A stretch of 64,000 bases of DNA from assembly GCF_011777505.1 (NCBI RefSeq), contig NZ_JAATJT010000001.1, forward strand, positions 434,001-498,000. Direction: 5' to 3'. A program made the translations under genes and the position numbers. The DNA is from Gaetbulibacter sp. S0825. Its GTDB lineage: Bacteria; Bacteroidota; Bacteroidia; Flavobacteriales; Flavobacteriaceae. Below, in pieces: positions 53,342 to 62,884 of this stretch (positions are counted from its first letter, which is position 1; the number at the start of each line of letters is the position of its first letter). Below the pieces are notes generated by a model. That model did no database searches. It had not been told where the DNA came from and was given only the letters and a program-made list of their open reading frames with translations.

Positions 53342-55684
53342 ATGAGAGGGATTTTAGCTTTTTTACTACTTTTTTTGGTTACTAACTTAATTAGTGGTCA
53401 AAGTATTTTTAGTAACACAATTACTGGAAACAATCCTAATAATAATAACCCTTATACAATTGGTCAAGTTATTGATGGAAATATTACTGTATCTGGAATT
53501 AGTAGAGGGACTGGTATTAATGGTCAAAACGGAAATGACAGATATAATGCAAGAGATTGGGATTTAACCACATTGGATATCAATGATTATTTTGAATTTA
53601 TTATTACACCAAATGCTACATTTGAAATTGATTTTATAAGCTTTGAATATACTGGGCAGAGGTCAAATACTGGACCCATAAATATTGCTATTAGAAGTAG
53701 TATTGATGGTTTTACAAGTGATATTGGAATGTCTACAATTACAGGAGCTACAATAGATTTATCTGCTGTTAATTACCAAAATATCTCAGCTGCTATTATC
53801 TTCAGAGTTTATGCTTGGGGTGGAAGTAATACAAATGGTACATTTAGTATTAATGACTTTGCTTTTAATGGTGTCGTAAATGCTATTCCTTGTCCTACGT
53901 CGGTAACTTGGTCGGGTGGTACTTGGTCGAATGGAACTGGTCCAGATTTAACAATTGCTGCCGTAATTGACGATGTTTATAACACGTTTACAAATGGAAG
54001 TTTTAGTGCTTGTAGTTTAAACGTAAACGCTGGAAATACATTAACTATTACTAATGGGAGTTATATAGAAATTGAAAACGATATTACAGTTGATGGTAAC
54101 ATAATTGTTAGTCGAGAAGGGGCTGTCGTTCAAAATAATGATGTAGGTTTAGTAAATAATAATGGTTCTATTCGCGTTGACAAACGTACAGCTCCTATGA
54201 ATAATTGGTATGAATATACTTATTGGAGTTCTCCAGTATCAAATGAAACTATTGGAACTGGTTTGTCTGAATCTCAAGTTGATAGAAGATTCTCATTTAA
54301 TGGCGCTAATTTTTTAGATGCCACTATGGAAACAAATAATAATAACACAACCGTTTCTGGTCAAGATGATATTGATGATAATGGAGACGATTGGACTTCT
54401 GTTAATGCCTCTACTGTTATGACACCTGGTGTTGGTTATGCAACAACTCATGATCAGTTTATTTTTAGTTCTACTCCTGGAGGCCTGCCTAAGCAGTTAA
54501 CCTATATTTTTGAAGGTTCTTTTAATAATGGTATTATTTCAGTTCCCGTATATAGAAATGACTCTGAAACGAATGATAATAACTGGAACCTTATAGGTAA
54601 CCCTTATCCTTCTGCTATTGATGCAGATTTATTTCTTGCTGCCAATAGCAACATTGCAACAAATGTTGTGGTTGATGGTGCTATTTTCTTGTGGTCCCAA
54701 AACACTCCTCCCTCAAATACTACAAATGGCAATGAAGCCTTTAACTTCGTCGTTTCTGATTATGCAATTATTAATGCTGTAGGAGAAGTGGCTGGTGGTG
54801 ACAATGTTATTCCAAATAGATTCATTCCTTCTGGTCAAGGTTTCTTTGTTGTTTATTCAGATGCGGCAATTCCAGATTCAACAGTTGGGAATATTAGTGA
54901 AGGGGCTGTTATCTTTAATAATTCCATGAGAGTTACTGGAGATAATACTCAGTTTTTTAGAACAAATGACAAAAAAAAAGACAATAAACTTTGGTTAAAC
55001 CTAACCTCTGATAATGGTGTGTTCAATCAAATACTTATAGCGTATGCTACAGGTGCTACAGATGCTTATGATGGAATGGCATATGACACTCAAAAAAATC
55101 TTTCTTCCGGTACTTCAGCTATTTTATATTCAAATATAGAAGGCTCTATTAAAAAGTTTGCAATTCAAGGGAAAGCACCTAGCAATCTAACTGATGATGA
55201 GATAATAAGTATTGGCTATAAAACCTCTATTGAAATACCAACAATTTATACCTTATCTATAGCTCAACTTGAAGGGGATTTTTTAATCAATAATACTATT
55301 TATTTAAAAGATAACTTACTGTATAAGATTCACAACCTAAAAGATAGTGATTACAACTTCACATCGGAAGTTGGTGAGTTTAACGATCGTTTCGAAATTA
55401 TTTTTAGTCAAGATGCGCTTTCTACAAACAATACTATTGCTAATGAAAATGCGCTTTCAATTATCGAGCATAAAAATGGTGATGTTCAATTTAAGTTAAA
55501 TGCTCCTAATAAAATAAGTAATATTAAAATTATTGATTTACAAGGACGTATATTATACGACTATGAAGTAAATAGTAAGGATGAAGTCTTAAAGTTATCC
55601 AACCTAAGTCGTGCGCCTTATATTGCTAAAGTCACTCTTGATAACAATTTTGTAATCACTAAAAAAGCAATTAAGAAATATTAA
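53342..55684 (+). CDS. secreted T9SS type A sorting-domain protein (paralogue 2)
   Basis: 780 residues, same layout as the gene at 50625: signal peptide ending LISGQ, beta-rich N-terminal half, SLNVNAGNTLTITNGSYIEI, WYEYTYWSSPV, DDIDDNGDDW, VYRNDSETNDNNWNLIGNPY (identical in both copies) and a C-terminal sorting domain (IKIIDLQGRILYDYEV, APYIAKVTLDNNFVITKKA). In the 88 residues from WYEYTYW I counted 69 identities with copy 1. The two diverge most in the N-terminal third and at the ends of the secretion signal. The ATG is preceded by a short leader without the operator pair of copy 1. A weak bidirectional hairpin follows. Confidence 0.87.
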   Translation: MRGILAFLLLFLVTNLISGQSIFSNTITGNNPNNNNPYTIGQVIDGNITVSGISRGTGINGQNGNDRYNARDWDLTTLDINDYFEFIITPNATFEIDFISFEYTGQRSNTGPINIAIRSSIDGFTSDIGMSTITGATIDLSAVNYQNISAAIIFRVYAWGGSNTNGTFSINDFAFNGVVNAIPCPTSVTWSGGTWSNGTGPDLTIAAVIDDVYNTFTNGSFSACSLNVNAGNTLTITNGSYIEIENDITVDGNIIVSREGAVVQNNDVGLVNNNGSIRVDKRTAPMNNWYEYTYWSSPVSNETIGTGLSESQVDRRFSFNGANFLDATMETNNNNTTVSGQDDIDDNGDDWTSVNASTVMTPGVGYATTHDQFIFSSTPGGLPKQLTYIFEGSFNNGIISVPVYRNDSETNDNNWNLIGNPYPSAIDADLFLAANSNIATNVVVDGAIFLWSQNTPPSNTTNGNEAFNFVVSDYAIINAVGEVAGGDNVIPNRFIPSGQGFFVVYSDAAIPDSTVGNISEGAVIFNNSMRVTGDNTQFFRTNDKKKDNKLWLNLTSDNGVFNQILIAYATGATDAYDGMAYDTQKNLSSGTSAILYSNIEGSIKKFAIQGKAPSNLTDDEIISIGYKTSIEIPTIYTLSIAQLEGDFLINNTIYLKDNLLYKIHNLKDSDYNFTSEVGEFNDRFEIIFSQDALSTNNTIANENALSIIEHKNGDVQFKLNAPNKISNIKIIDLQGRILYDYEVNSKDEVLKLSNLSRAPYIAKVTLDNNFVITKKAIKKY

Positions 55685-55688
55685 AATG

Positions 55689-55710
55689 TGAGTGGATATA
55701 CTCATTCTTT
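55689..55710. terminator. weak hairpin between convergent cargo copy 2 and TonB receptor genes
   Basis: TGAGT (55689-55693) with ACTCA (55700-55704), 6-base loop, then a T-rich tract on the plus strand and TTTT on the minus strand side. A short stem, so the terminator call is tentative. Confidence 0.4.
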
Positions 55711-58110
55711 TTATAGACTGTATTTTAAAGATAAAATAACATTCGTTCCTGGAGCTGCAATTCCAGAAGAATAAGGTCTATACAACTGGTTTGTAATATT
55801 TTCAATAGTAGCAATTAAAGATGTAGATGGGCTTAAATGATATTGAGACCTAAAATTTAATGTATGCCACGAAGGTGCATAAGGTTTTCCATTAGCATCT
55901 AAAGCAAAAATATAATCGGCTAAAGACGATGCTAATTGATTGTTGGATAATTCGCTATTGTAATTTATAAAAGCATCCCACTTTAATTTATTTTTTTCCC
56001 AAACTAAGTGTGTGTTTCCAAAACTTGGGGCTACATGCCTAACTGGAACTTCTATCCCATTTTTATCCTCTTCTGTACCACCAACGATGCTATATTGAGA
56101 TGTTAATTTTAAATTATCACTAAAAGATATTTTAATACCAGCTTCAAAACCATAAATCCATGCCTTAGATGCGTTTTGTATCGCTTGGATATCACTTAAT
56201 TCACCATCATACATCATTTGTGTTTCTCCGGTTACAACAAAATCTCTTCTAACTAATGCATTATCGAGATATGTATAGTAGGTTGCTAAATCAAAAACAA
56301 CATTATCATTAAGGTTTATAACCAAACCTAATTCTCCTCCATAAGCATATTCAGGTTTCAAATTCGTGTTAGGAACAACTACAGATCCTGGTTCAGAATC
56401 AAAAACTTTTCCCACATCATCAATATTTGGTGCCCTAAATGCGGTAGACGCGTTTAACTTCCATAGTAATGTTTTATTTGGTGCCCAACTAATTCCTGCA
56501 GTTCCTGTAAAAGCTCCTGTATTAATACTAACATCACTAAAAGGGAGATTCAAGAAGTCATTGTTTTCTTCTAAATTAGCTTTAATAGATATGTGGTTAA
56601 ATCGAATTCCAGATTGAAAAGTAAACTTCTTATTTGGCTTATATTTATAACTTATATATGGTGCAATGGACTGCCAAGTAGAGCCATGAGGATACCTAGT
56701 TGCAATAGGTTGAGATGTATTTGAAGAAATAGAAGTTTCTTTTGCTTTAGAACCAACTGTATTATAAACATATTCTGCACCGTAGAAAAGTCTTGAAGTG
56801 TCTGATAAGGTTTTTTCAAAATCTAAATTGGCAGTTAGCACATCTACATTTTCTTCTCTAATTCTTCTTGAGTCTGAATATAAATTTCTATCTATCCTAC
56901 TTTCTTGAAAGTTCTGATAGGCAGCAGTAATCTTAAAATTATCGTATAAATTAGATTTACTGCTTAAAGTGGTCATTTTAATGTTCGCCATAAACCACTT
57001 TTGTGGACCATAACTCCACTCTGCAGAGCGAAGTTCATTTCCTCTATACCTTATAAGTCTATCATATCGTGGATAATCTGAGGTTGCAGAATAATGTATT
57101 CCTAAATCAAAATGCAATTTGTCATTAGCTTTATAATGGATTTTCTCAAGTAAGTTTATTTGGTTGTAACCTGTGAATTTTTGTACTCTAGGGTCATTAT
57201 TTTGGGTAATAACATCTATACCATTACTACTATTTACATATTCATTGCGCAAATAATCACTTGGACCAAATTTTCCCATTTTTAAATCGTCAAAATCTGT
57301 ATAACTCACACTAGTTAAAAACGCCCAATTTTTATATCCTAAATTAACATCTAAATGACCAGTTTTTTCGTTTGAAGCAGAAGCATATCTCAAAATTGTA
57401 TTCGTATTTAACAACAGTGAATCCGATTCTGATAGTTTTGGCTTTTTTGTGTAAAAATTCATAACACCACCAATGGCATCACTCCCATAGATAACTGATC
57501 CTGCGCCCAAAATTACCTCTGTGTTTTGAATAGCGAAAGGATCTATAGATATAACATTTTGCACATTACCTCCTCTAAAAATTGCTGTATTCATTCTAAC
57601 ATCATCAACAGAGATTAGGAGCCTATTTGTAGAAAATCCTCTTATTAAAGGACTACCGCCACCCATTTGACTTTTTTGAATAAATACTTGTCCTGAGTTT
57701 TGAAGCAAATCTGCGCTCGTTTGTGGATTACTAAACACTACATCTTCAGCTTTAATACTCATGATTTTTTGAGGCACTTCTCTTTTGCTTTGTTCAAACT
57801 TTGAGGCTGAAATTACAATTTCATCTAAATCTTGAGATTTGGGCTTTAAATAAACAATATTTGTAATATGCGATTTAACTATGGTTGTAGTAATATGTGT
57901 AATGTGTTGAAACGTTATTCTTTCATCTTCTAAAAAAATATCAAGTACTATTTTACCATCTAATCCTGAAATAGTGCTTTTTGATTTACTGGCATTATAC
58001 GCAGCTACACCTGCGATTGGTTCGCTTGTTGTTGCATCTAAAACTGTAATTTCTTGAGCGCTAGTGAAGAGACAAAAAAAACATAAAAAAAAGAAACAAA
58101 TGCTTCTCAT
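55711..58110 (-). CDS. TonB-dependent receptor with carboxypeptidase-like domain
   Basis: 799 residues. Signal peptide ending FTSAQ, carboxypeptidase-like domain about 20-90 (VLDATTSEPIAGVAAYNAS), TonB-box-like SQDLDEIVISASKFEQ, plug about 110-225 (MGGGSPLIRGFSTNRLLISV; VILGAGSVIYGSDAIGGVMN), barrel ending NVILSLKYSL. Similar to receptors for heme or vitamin-type ligands. It starts 3 bases after recO, so it is read from the porZ-recO operon. Ligand unknown. Confidence 0.9.
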   Translation of the reverse strand: MRSICFFFLCFFCLFTSAQEITVLDATTSEPIAGVAAYNASKSKSTISGLDGKIVLDIFLEDERITFQHITHITTTIVKSHITNIVYLKPKSQDLDEIVISASKFEQSKREVPQKIMSIKAEDVVFSNPQTSADLLQNSGQVFIQKSQMGGGSPLIRGFSTNRLLISVDDVRMNTAIFRGGNVQNVISIDPFAIQNTEVILGAGSVIYGSDAIGGVMNFYTKKPKLSESDSLLLNTNTILRYASASNEKTGHLDVNLGYKNWAFLTSVSYTDFDDLKMGKFGPSDYLRNEYVNSSNGIDVITQNNDPRVQKFTGYNQINLLEKIHYKANDKLHFDLGIHYSATSDYPRYDRLIRYRGNELRSAEWSYGPQKWFMANIKMTTLSSKSNLYDNFKITAAYQNFQESRIDRNLYSDSRRIREENVDVLTANLDFEKTLSDTSRLFYGAEYVYNTVGSKAKETSISSNTSQPIATRYPHGSTWQSIAPYISYKYKPNKKFTFQSGIRFNHISIKANLEENNDFLNLPFSDVSINTGAFTGTAGISWAPNKTLLWKLNASTAFRAPNIDDVGKVFDSEPGSVVVPNTNLKPEYAYGGELGLVINLNDNVVFDLATYYTYLDNALVRRDFVVTGETQMMYDGELSDIQAIQNASKAWIYGFEAGIKISFSDNLKLTSQYSIVGGTEEDKNGIEVPVRHVAPSFGNTHLVWEKNKLKWDAFINYNSELSNNQLASSLADYIFALDANGKPYAPSWHTLNFRSQYHLSPSTSLIATIENITNQLYRPYSSGIAAPGTNVILSLKYSL

Positions 58111-58113
58111 AAC

Positions 58114-58836
58114 TTAACTAAATACTTGATTTAAAATTGATATAGATTTTGGGTGTTTAAATCCGTCCAAATGTAACTTAAAATAGAGTAATATCATACT
58201 CAAAAAATCACGTTTTTGAGACGACGTTATCTCCAACGATTTACTATCATCAAATTTTATGCCTAAGCACTGTTTAAGTATTGTTAAATTATCGCCATTA
58301 ATACAGTAAATATTTGTTTTGGTGTTTTGAAATTTACCTTCTTCTAGATTAAAATATGTACTATTTGTAATTTTAGGGCTCTCTGGATAAAACCCTAAAT
58401 ATTTTGTAAGTTCTGTTAAAAAGAGCAAGTGGAAATTTGTGTTTGTTTCTGTTTCATCGAACCATATCATGGTTGTTTCTAAAAAACTATAAAGTGCTTC
58501 GTTTTTTTCTTCTTCAACTAAAATACTTGACAATACTTCAGATAAGAACATCGCAATGGTGCTCTTAATAACATTGGTATGTAATGAACTGTAATATGCG
58601 CGAAGCTTTATGTCTCTAAGATATTGTAAAGAACGGTTTTCCTTATGGTCTGCTTCAATTTCCAATAAGCTTAAAGGCTGAAAATAAGCCGATTTAAACT
58701 TTCCCTTCCTTGTTTTTAAAGCGTTTCTTACTAAATAAGTAATTACTCCAAAGCTTTCGGTATAGCATTTAATAATGAGGTCATGGTCTTTATACTTGAT
58801 TTTTGATAATACGATCGCTTTTGTAGAAACTATCAT
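58114..58836 (-). CDS. recO: DNA repair protein RecO
   Basis: 240 residues. Recombination mediator that loads RecA on gaps with RecR. OB-fold N-terminus (STKAIVLSKIKYKDHDLIIKCYTE in part), FGVITYLVRNALKTRKGKFKSAYFQPLSLLEIE (in part), then a helical C-terminal half. The four-Cys zinc motif of E. coli-like RecO is not seen. The ATG overlaps the porZ stop by 4 bases (ATGA). Confidence 0.93.
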   Translation of the reverse strand: MIVSTKAIVLSKIKYKDHDLIIKCYTESFGVITYLVRNALKTRKGKFKSAYFQPLSLLEIEADHKENRSLQYLRDIKLRAYYSSLHTNVIKSTIAMFLSEVLSSILVEEEKNEALYSFLETTMIWFDETETNTNFHLLFLTELTKYLGFYPESPKITNSTYFNLEEGKFQNTKTNIYCINGDNLTILKQCLGIKFDDSKSLEITSSQKRDFLSMILLYFKLHLDGFKHPKSISILNQVFS

Positions 58837-61187
58837 TGCCTAATTATCATTAGCTTTAAAACCTTTGTCTCCAAGGATTCCATGTCTGAAATCATGACAA
58901 GATATACGCCTGAAGCTACCATATTGTTTGCCATATTTTTTCCGTTCCAATAGGCTGTTCCACCATCTATTTCAAGGTTAAACCCTCTATATCTTGAGTT
59001 TGCTCTGGATTGTGCTTCGGCTACTAAATTACCTTCAATATCGGTGATTTTAATATTGACATTATCAGTAATGTCTTTAATTTTCACTTTTTCAGTAACA
59101 ATATTAAAACCAGGTCTTACTGGATTTGGGTATATAAAAGCATCTACAAGTTCATCAGTAGGTGCTGATCCGCCAGATTTAAAAGACACTAACCCCTTAT
59201 CTGTTCCTATATAAATAACTCCATTAGCATCGTCGATGGTTATGTCATTAACATTATTTGATGGTAATGGTGAATTATCTTTTGTGAAGTGGAAAATGGT
59301 TTGTTGTCCATCAGGTGAAAAATAAAATAATCCTGCGCCAATAGTTGCTATCCATTTATTGTTTGAGCCATCTACTTTAATGTCAGATATAAATTGATCT
59401 TGTAATAGTTCTTTTGGAATACCATTGTCCAGTATCACAATTTCATCAGTAGTCAAGTTTTCATTGTCAAAAAAACCTGAAGCATTGTAAAGAACCCTCA
59501 ATCCAGTATCTGTTCCTATCCATAATTGTCCTCCCTTATCCAAAGCTATAGCTCTTACCGATTTATCAGGCAAGTTGCCATTTTCTTTATCAACGTTTTT
59601 AAATATATGATTTCCTCCATTTTCTTTAAAACCTATAACACCATAAGAAAACGATGCAATAAATATATCGCCTGAAGGCGCAAATAAAAGTTCTTTAAAT
59701 CCAACATTATCAGTTAATGCATTCGGAATTAACTCGCTAAAATCAAAACTTCTCCATGAGTTTGAATTTGGATCGTAGGCTTTTAAAGGCTTTTCTATTA
59801 AACCTGTGAGTGACCACAATACTCCATTATCGTCAAATGTAGTTCCGGATAACCTAAGACTTCTATAAGTTGGTGCATTAGGTAAAATTATCGACTCTAA
59901 GCCACTATTAGTTTCATCAAGACTCTGAGTAGCTTTACCATTGTTAATTTCCAGCATACCGTTATGGAAAGAGCTTACAAATACTTGTTGTGGGTTTAAA
60001 GGGTTTATTGATATTGCATTTAAGTTTCTTAAACCAAATACATCTTCATAAGGTATATTATTCCATTGATCTTCATATAATTGGCTAACTCCTTCAGCTT
60101 TCAAAGGGCTTGGATCATAGAACCTAGTGTAATCTCCATAAGAAACCCAAACATGTCCAAACCCAGATGTAATTGAAAACACATCATTTCTTAATGGTCC
60201 ATCTGGATGAATTTCTTGAAATGTTGATACATTAGTTTCCGTAGTTCTTAGAACACCAAAATTAGTGGTTCCAATATAAATACCTTCTTGCGTTGATGAT
60301 GAAGCAGTAAAAGTAGTATCAAACTCTGAGGTTTGTGTTGAATTTGCCAATAAACTGAAGTTGACATCATAAACGTAAACATTATCTTGAGTTGTTACAA
60401 TTAATTGGTTGTTTGAGCTTTTTAAATCTAAAACTTGATTAGAATATACCTGTAATTGATTTAGTGTCGTTCCAATTATTTCATGAATTCTACTATTAGC
60501 TGAAGTACAATATAGTTTGTCCAAAACTGCTTCAATACCATTAAAATTTCCTGTAGTTATTTGTTCCCATTCTTGAAAATCTATTAAGTTCGGGCTACTT
60601 AATAAGCCTCTTCTTATACCTTCATTGTCTTCACAAGCTGCATAGATGTAACCATTGGAAATAGCTGTCTGGTTAACTTGTATTTGCGATCCACCATTTC
60701 CAATAAAATAGGTGTCTCCAAACTCTAATCTGGATAAATCATAAACTGAAATTCCAAAATCTGTCGAAACAAAAACACTACCATCCAACTCACTAAAATG
60801 ATTAATTCTTTTATTATTTGGGGGAATAGTATTTTTATCTAGAATATCAACTACAGTTGTCATCTCTTCAGTAGATTCATTAAAAATCTCCATCAATCCA
60901 CTTTCATAGCCTATAACAAGGAGGTCAAAAACCTCGCTATAATGAATGGTTGAAATCAACTCACCTGACAATCCATTTATAGTTGAAATTGTTTTTAGTT
61001 CTTCGGTAATTATATCATAGCTAAAAATAGCATTTTCAGAAGCTGCGTAAATTTTTTCTTGACTTGAAACAACATCTTTAATATTTAAATACGAAAAATG
61101 TCCTTCCCATAACAAGGATGTATTTTGAGCATTTGAAAAAAGCACGCCTATGAATGCAAAAATTATTAGAAAAAACTTCTTTTTCAT
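58833..61187 (-). CDS. porZ: PorZ-like type IX secretion component (two propellers, C-terminal sorting domain)
   Basis: 784 residues. Signal peptide ending LFSNAQ. Two consecutive beta-propeller domains with two-component-regulator-type repeats (VFVSTDFGISVYDLSRLEFG; GQLWIGTDTGLRVLYNASG; NGVIYIGTDKGLVSFK) to about residue 680, then a C-terminal type A domain (FIYPNPVRPGFNIVTEKV). PorZ of Porphyromonas gingivalis is an outer-membrane T9SS factor of this architecture, and porZ next to recO is a recalled Bacteroidota arrangement. It is the first gene of porZ-recO-receptor and shows its own promoter. Confidence 0.87.
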   Translation of the reverse strand: MKKKFFLIIFAFIGVLFSNAQNTSLLWEGHFSYLNIKDVVSSQEKIYAASENAIFSYDIITEELKTISTINGLSGELISTIHYSEVFDLLVIGYESGLMEIFNESTEEMTTVVDILDKNTIPPNNKRINHFSELDGSVFVSTDFGISVYDLSRLEFGDTYFIGNGGSQIQVNQTAISNGYIYAACEDNEGIRRGLLSSPNLIDFQEWEQITTGNFNGIEAVLDKLYCTSANSRIHEIIGTTLNQLQVYSNQVLDLKSSNNQLIVTTQDNVYVYDVNFSLLANSTQTSEFDTTFTASSSTQEGIYIGTTNFGVLRTTETNVSTFQEIHPDGPLRNDVFSITSGFGHVWVSYGDYTRFYDPSPLKAEGVSQLYEDQWNNIPYEDVFGLRNLNAISINPLNPQQVFVSSFHNGMLEINNGKATQSLDETNSGLESIILPNAPTYRSLRLSGTTFDDNGVLWSLTGLIEKPLKAYDPNSNSWRSFDFSELIPNALTDNVGFKELLFAPSGDIFIASFSYGVIGFKENGGNHIFKNVDKENGNLPDKSVRAIALDKGGQLWIGTDTGLRVLYNASGFFDNENLTTDEIVILDNGIPKELLQDQFISDIKVDGSNNKWIATIGAGLFYFSPDGQQTIFHFTKDNSPLPSNNVNDITIDDANGVIYIGTDKGLVSFKSGGSAPTDELVDAFIYPNPVRPGFNIVTEKVKIKDITDNVNIKITDIEGNLVAEAQSRANSRYRGFNLEIDGGTAYWNGKNMANNMVASGVYLVMISDMESLETKVLKLMIIRQ

Positions 61188-61204
61188 GTATTTATTTCAA
61201 TATT

Positions 61205-61212
61205 CAAATATA
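61205..61212 (-). promoter_or_regulatory. porZ -7 element
   Basis: Minus strand TATATTTG, perfect; the ATG is 17 bases downstream. No clean -33 box at the right spacing. Confidence 0.5.
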
Positions 61213-61260
61213 TTTATAACTAACGACAAATACTGTAAAATCATATATATTAAAAGTAAA

Positions 61261-61286
61261 AAAGCTTCCAGAAAACTGGAAGCTTT
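61261..61286 (-). terminator. intrinsic terminator after gdhA
   Basis: Perfect 11-bp stem AAAGCTTCCAG (61261-61271) with CTGGAAGCTTT (61276-61286), A4 loop, followed on the minus strand by T-rich sequence. 25 bases beyond the gdhA stop. Confidence 0.88.
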
Positions 61287-61310
61287 AAATCTTATTTGGT
61301 CATTTGTTAA

Positions 61311-62654
61311 TTAAACAACCCCTTGGTCAAGCATAGCATCAGCAACTTTAACAAAACCTGCAATATTTGCGCCTCTTACATAATTTACATATCCATCTGC
61401 ATCTGTACCATATTTTACACAAGATTCATGTATATCATCCATAATTTTATTAAGCTTTGCATCTACCTCTTCTCTTGTCCAGTTTAAACGTAAAGAGTTT
61501 TGGCTCATTTCCAATCCTGAAGTTGCTACACCTCCAGCATTTGATGCTTTTCCAGGTGAAAATAACACCTTTGCATTTTGAAGTACTTCAATAGCTTCAG
61601 GTGTTGTTGGCATATTAGCTCCTTCAGCTACAGCTATTACATTATTAGATATTAATACTTGGGCTTCTTCTTCATTTAACTCATTTTGAGTAGCACATGG
61701 CAATGCTATATCACATGAAATAGACCAAGGTCTCTTCCCTTCATGGAATGTTGCCGAAGGGTATTGAGCAGTATACTCACTTATTCTTCCTCTTTTTACA
61801 TTCTTTAAATTCATTACAAATGCCAATTTATCTGCATCAATACCATCTGCATCATGAATAAATCCTGAAGAATCCGATAAAGTCACAACTTTGCCTCCCA
61901 GTTCTGTAACCTTTTCGCATGCAAACTGAGCAACATTTCCTGATCCAGAAACAACAACCGTTTTTCCATTAAAAGAATCTCCTTTTGTAGCCAACATATT
62001 TTTAGCAAAATATACTGTACCATAACCTGTTGCTTCTGGGCGAATTAGAGAACCTCCATAGCTTCTCCCTTTTCCAGTTAATATTCCTGTAAATTCGTTT
62101 CTAAGTCTTTTATATTGTCCAAACATAAAGCCTATTTCACGTCCGCCAACACCAATATCTCCAGCAGGGACATCTGTATTAGCACCAATATGACGAAAAA
62201 GCTCGTTCATAAATGATTGACAGAAACGCATTACTTCGTTATCAGATTTTCCTTTAGGGTTAAAATCAGATCCTCCTTTTCCTCCTCCCATTGGCAGAGT
62301 GGTCAACGAGTTCTTAAACACTTGTTCAAAGCCCAAGAACTTAAGTATGCTTAAGTTAACACTTGGGTGAAAACGCAACCCTCCTTTATATGGTCCAATA
62401 GCTGAATTAAATTCTACCCTAAATCCTCTGTTAACTTGGGTATTTCCGTTATCATCAACCCATGGTACTCTAAAAATGATTGTTCTCTCTGGTTCAACCA
62501 TCCTTTCAAGTAGCATTTTACCTTGATATTTTGGGTTTTCTTCAATAAACGGAATTACTGTTTCCGCAACTTCATGCACTGCTTGCATGAATTCTGGTTC
62601 GCCTCCGTTTCTTTCTTTAACAAGTTCTAAAAATGCGTCAATTTTAGCTTTCAT
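61311..62654 (-). CDS. gdhA: NADP-specific glutamate dehydrogenase
   Basis: 447 residues, hexameric type. Makes glutamate from 2-oxoglutarate and ammonia (or the reverse). Active-site Lys in LPMGGGKGGSDF (about 122-133), VPAGDIGVGGREIG, nucleotide-binding VVSGSGNVAQFACEK at about 235-249, and the closing VAEGANMPTTPEA. Length is that of bacterial NADP enzymes. Transcribed alone and followed by a strong terminator. A GATATTTG (minus, 62702-62709) is a possible -7 box. Confidence 0.97.
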   Translation of the reverse strand: MKAKIDAFLELVKERNGGEPEFMQAVHEVAETVIPFIEENPKYQGKMLLERMVEPERTIIFRVPWVDDNGNTQVNRGFRVEFNSAIGPYKGGLRFHPSVNLSILKFLGFEQVFKNSLTTLPMGGGKGGSDFNPKGKSDNEVMRFCQSFMNELFRHIGANTDVPAGDIGVGGREIGFMFGQYKRLRNEFTGILTGKGRSYGGSLIRPEATGYGTVYFAKNMLATKGDSFNGKTVVVSGSGNVAQFACEKVTELGGKVVTLSDSSGFIHDADGIDADKLAFVMNLKNVKRGRISEYTAQYPSATFHEGKRPWSISCDIALPCATQNELNEEEAQVLISNNVIAVAEGANMPTTPEAIEVLQNAKVLFSPGKASNAGGVATSGLEMSQNSLRLNWTREEVDAKLNKIMDDIHESCVKYGTDADGYVNYVRGANIAGFVKVADAMLDQGVV

Positions 62655-62818
62655 TTATATAATTTTGAAGTAATAATAAATTATTGAATTTTTTATGACG
62701 ACAAATATCTTAAAAAATAACAGACTTTTTTTTATAATTTCACAATAACTTTTTAATATTTGTTGTTATTTGTATTGGGTAAGTTTTTTTAATTAACTTG
62801 TACGTTTAATCGGATTTA

Positions 62819-62849
62819 TTTGTTCTTTCGTCGAAGTTTTTTATATTTG
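62819..62849 (+). promoter_or_regulatory. promoter of the THC0290_0291-type gene
   Basis: TTTG (62819-62822), 19 bases, TATATTTG (62842-62849): an exact match to the Bacteroidota consensus. The ATG at 62885 is 36 bases downstream. Confidence 0.8.
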
Positions 62850-62884
62850 CTCATATTAAAGTCATAAATGGCGACAAAGATACT

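Larger units (their letters stand above)
49949..55684. repeat. tandem duplication of the unit recX + T9SS cargo gene
   Basis: Unit 1 is recX (49949-50422, minus) plus cargo 1 (50625-52994, plus); unit 2 is the recX pseudogene (53068-53287, minus) plus cargo 2 (53342-55684, plus). Order and orientation are the same. The bases around the recX ATG and the divergent leader (CATAAATCAAAAA, then GACCTTG) are shared by both. The protein divergence shows that the duplication is not recent. Confidence 0.75.

Noticed and set aside
53342-55684. Cargo copy 2 as an assembly artefact of copy 1
   Set aside because: The two genes differ throughout at the protein level and have different leaders, so they are real paralogues.
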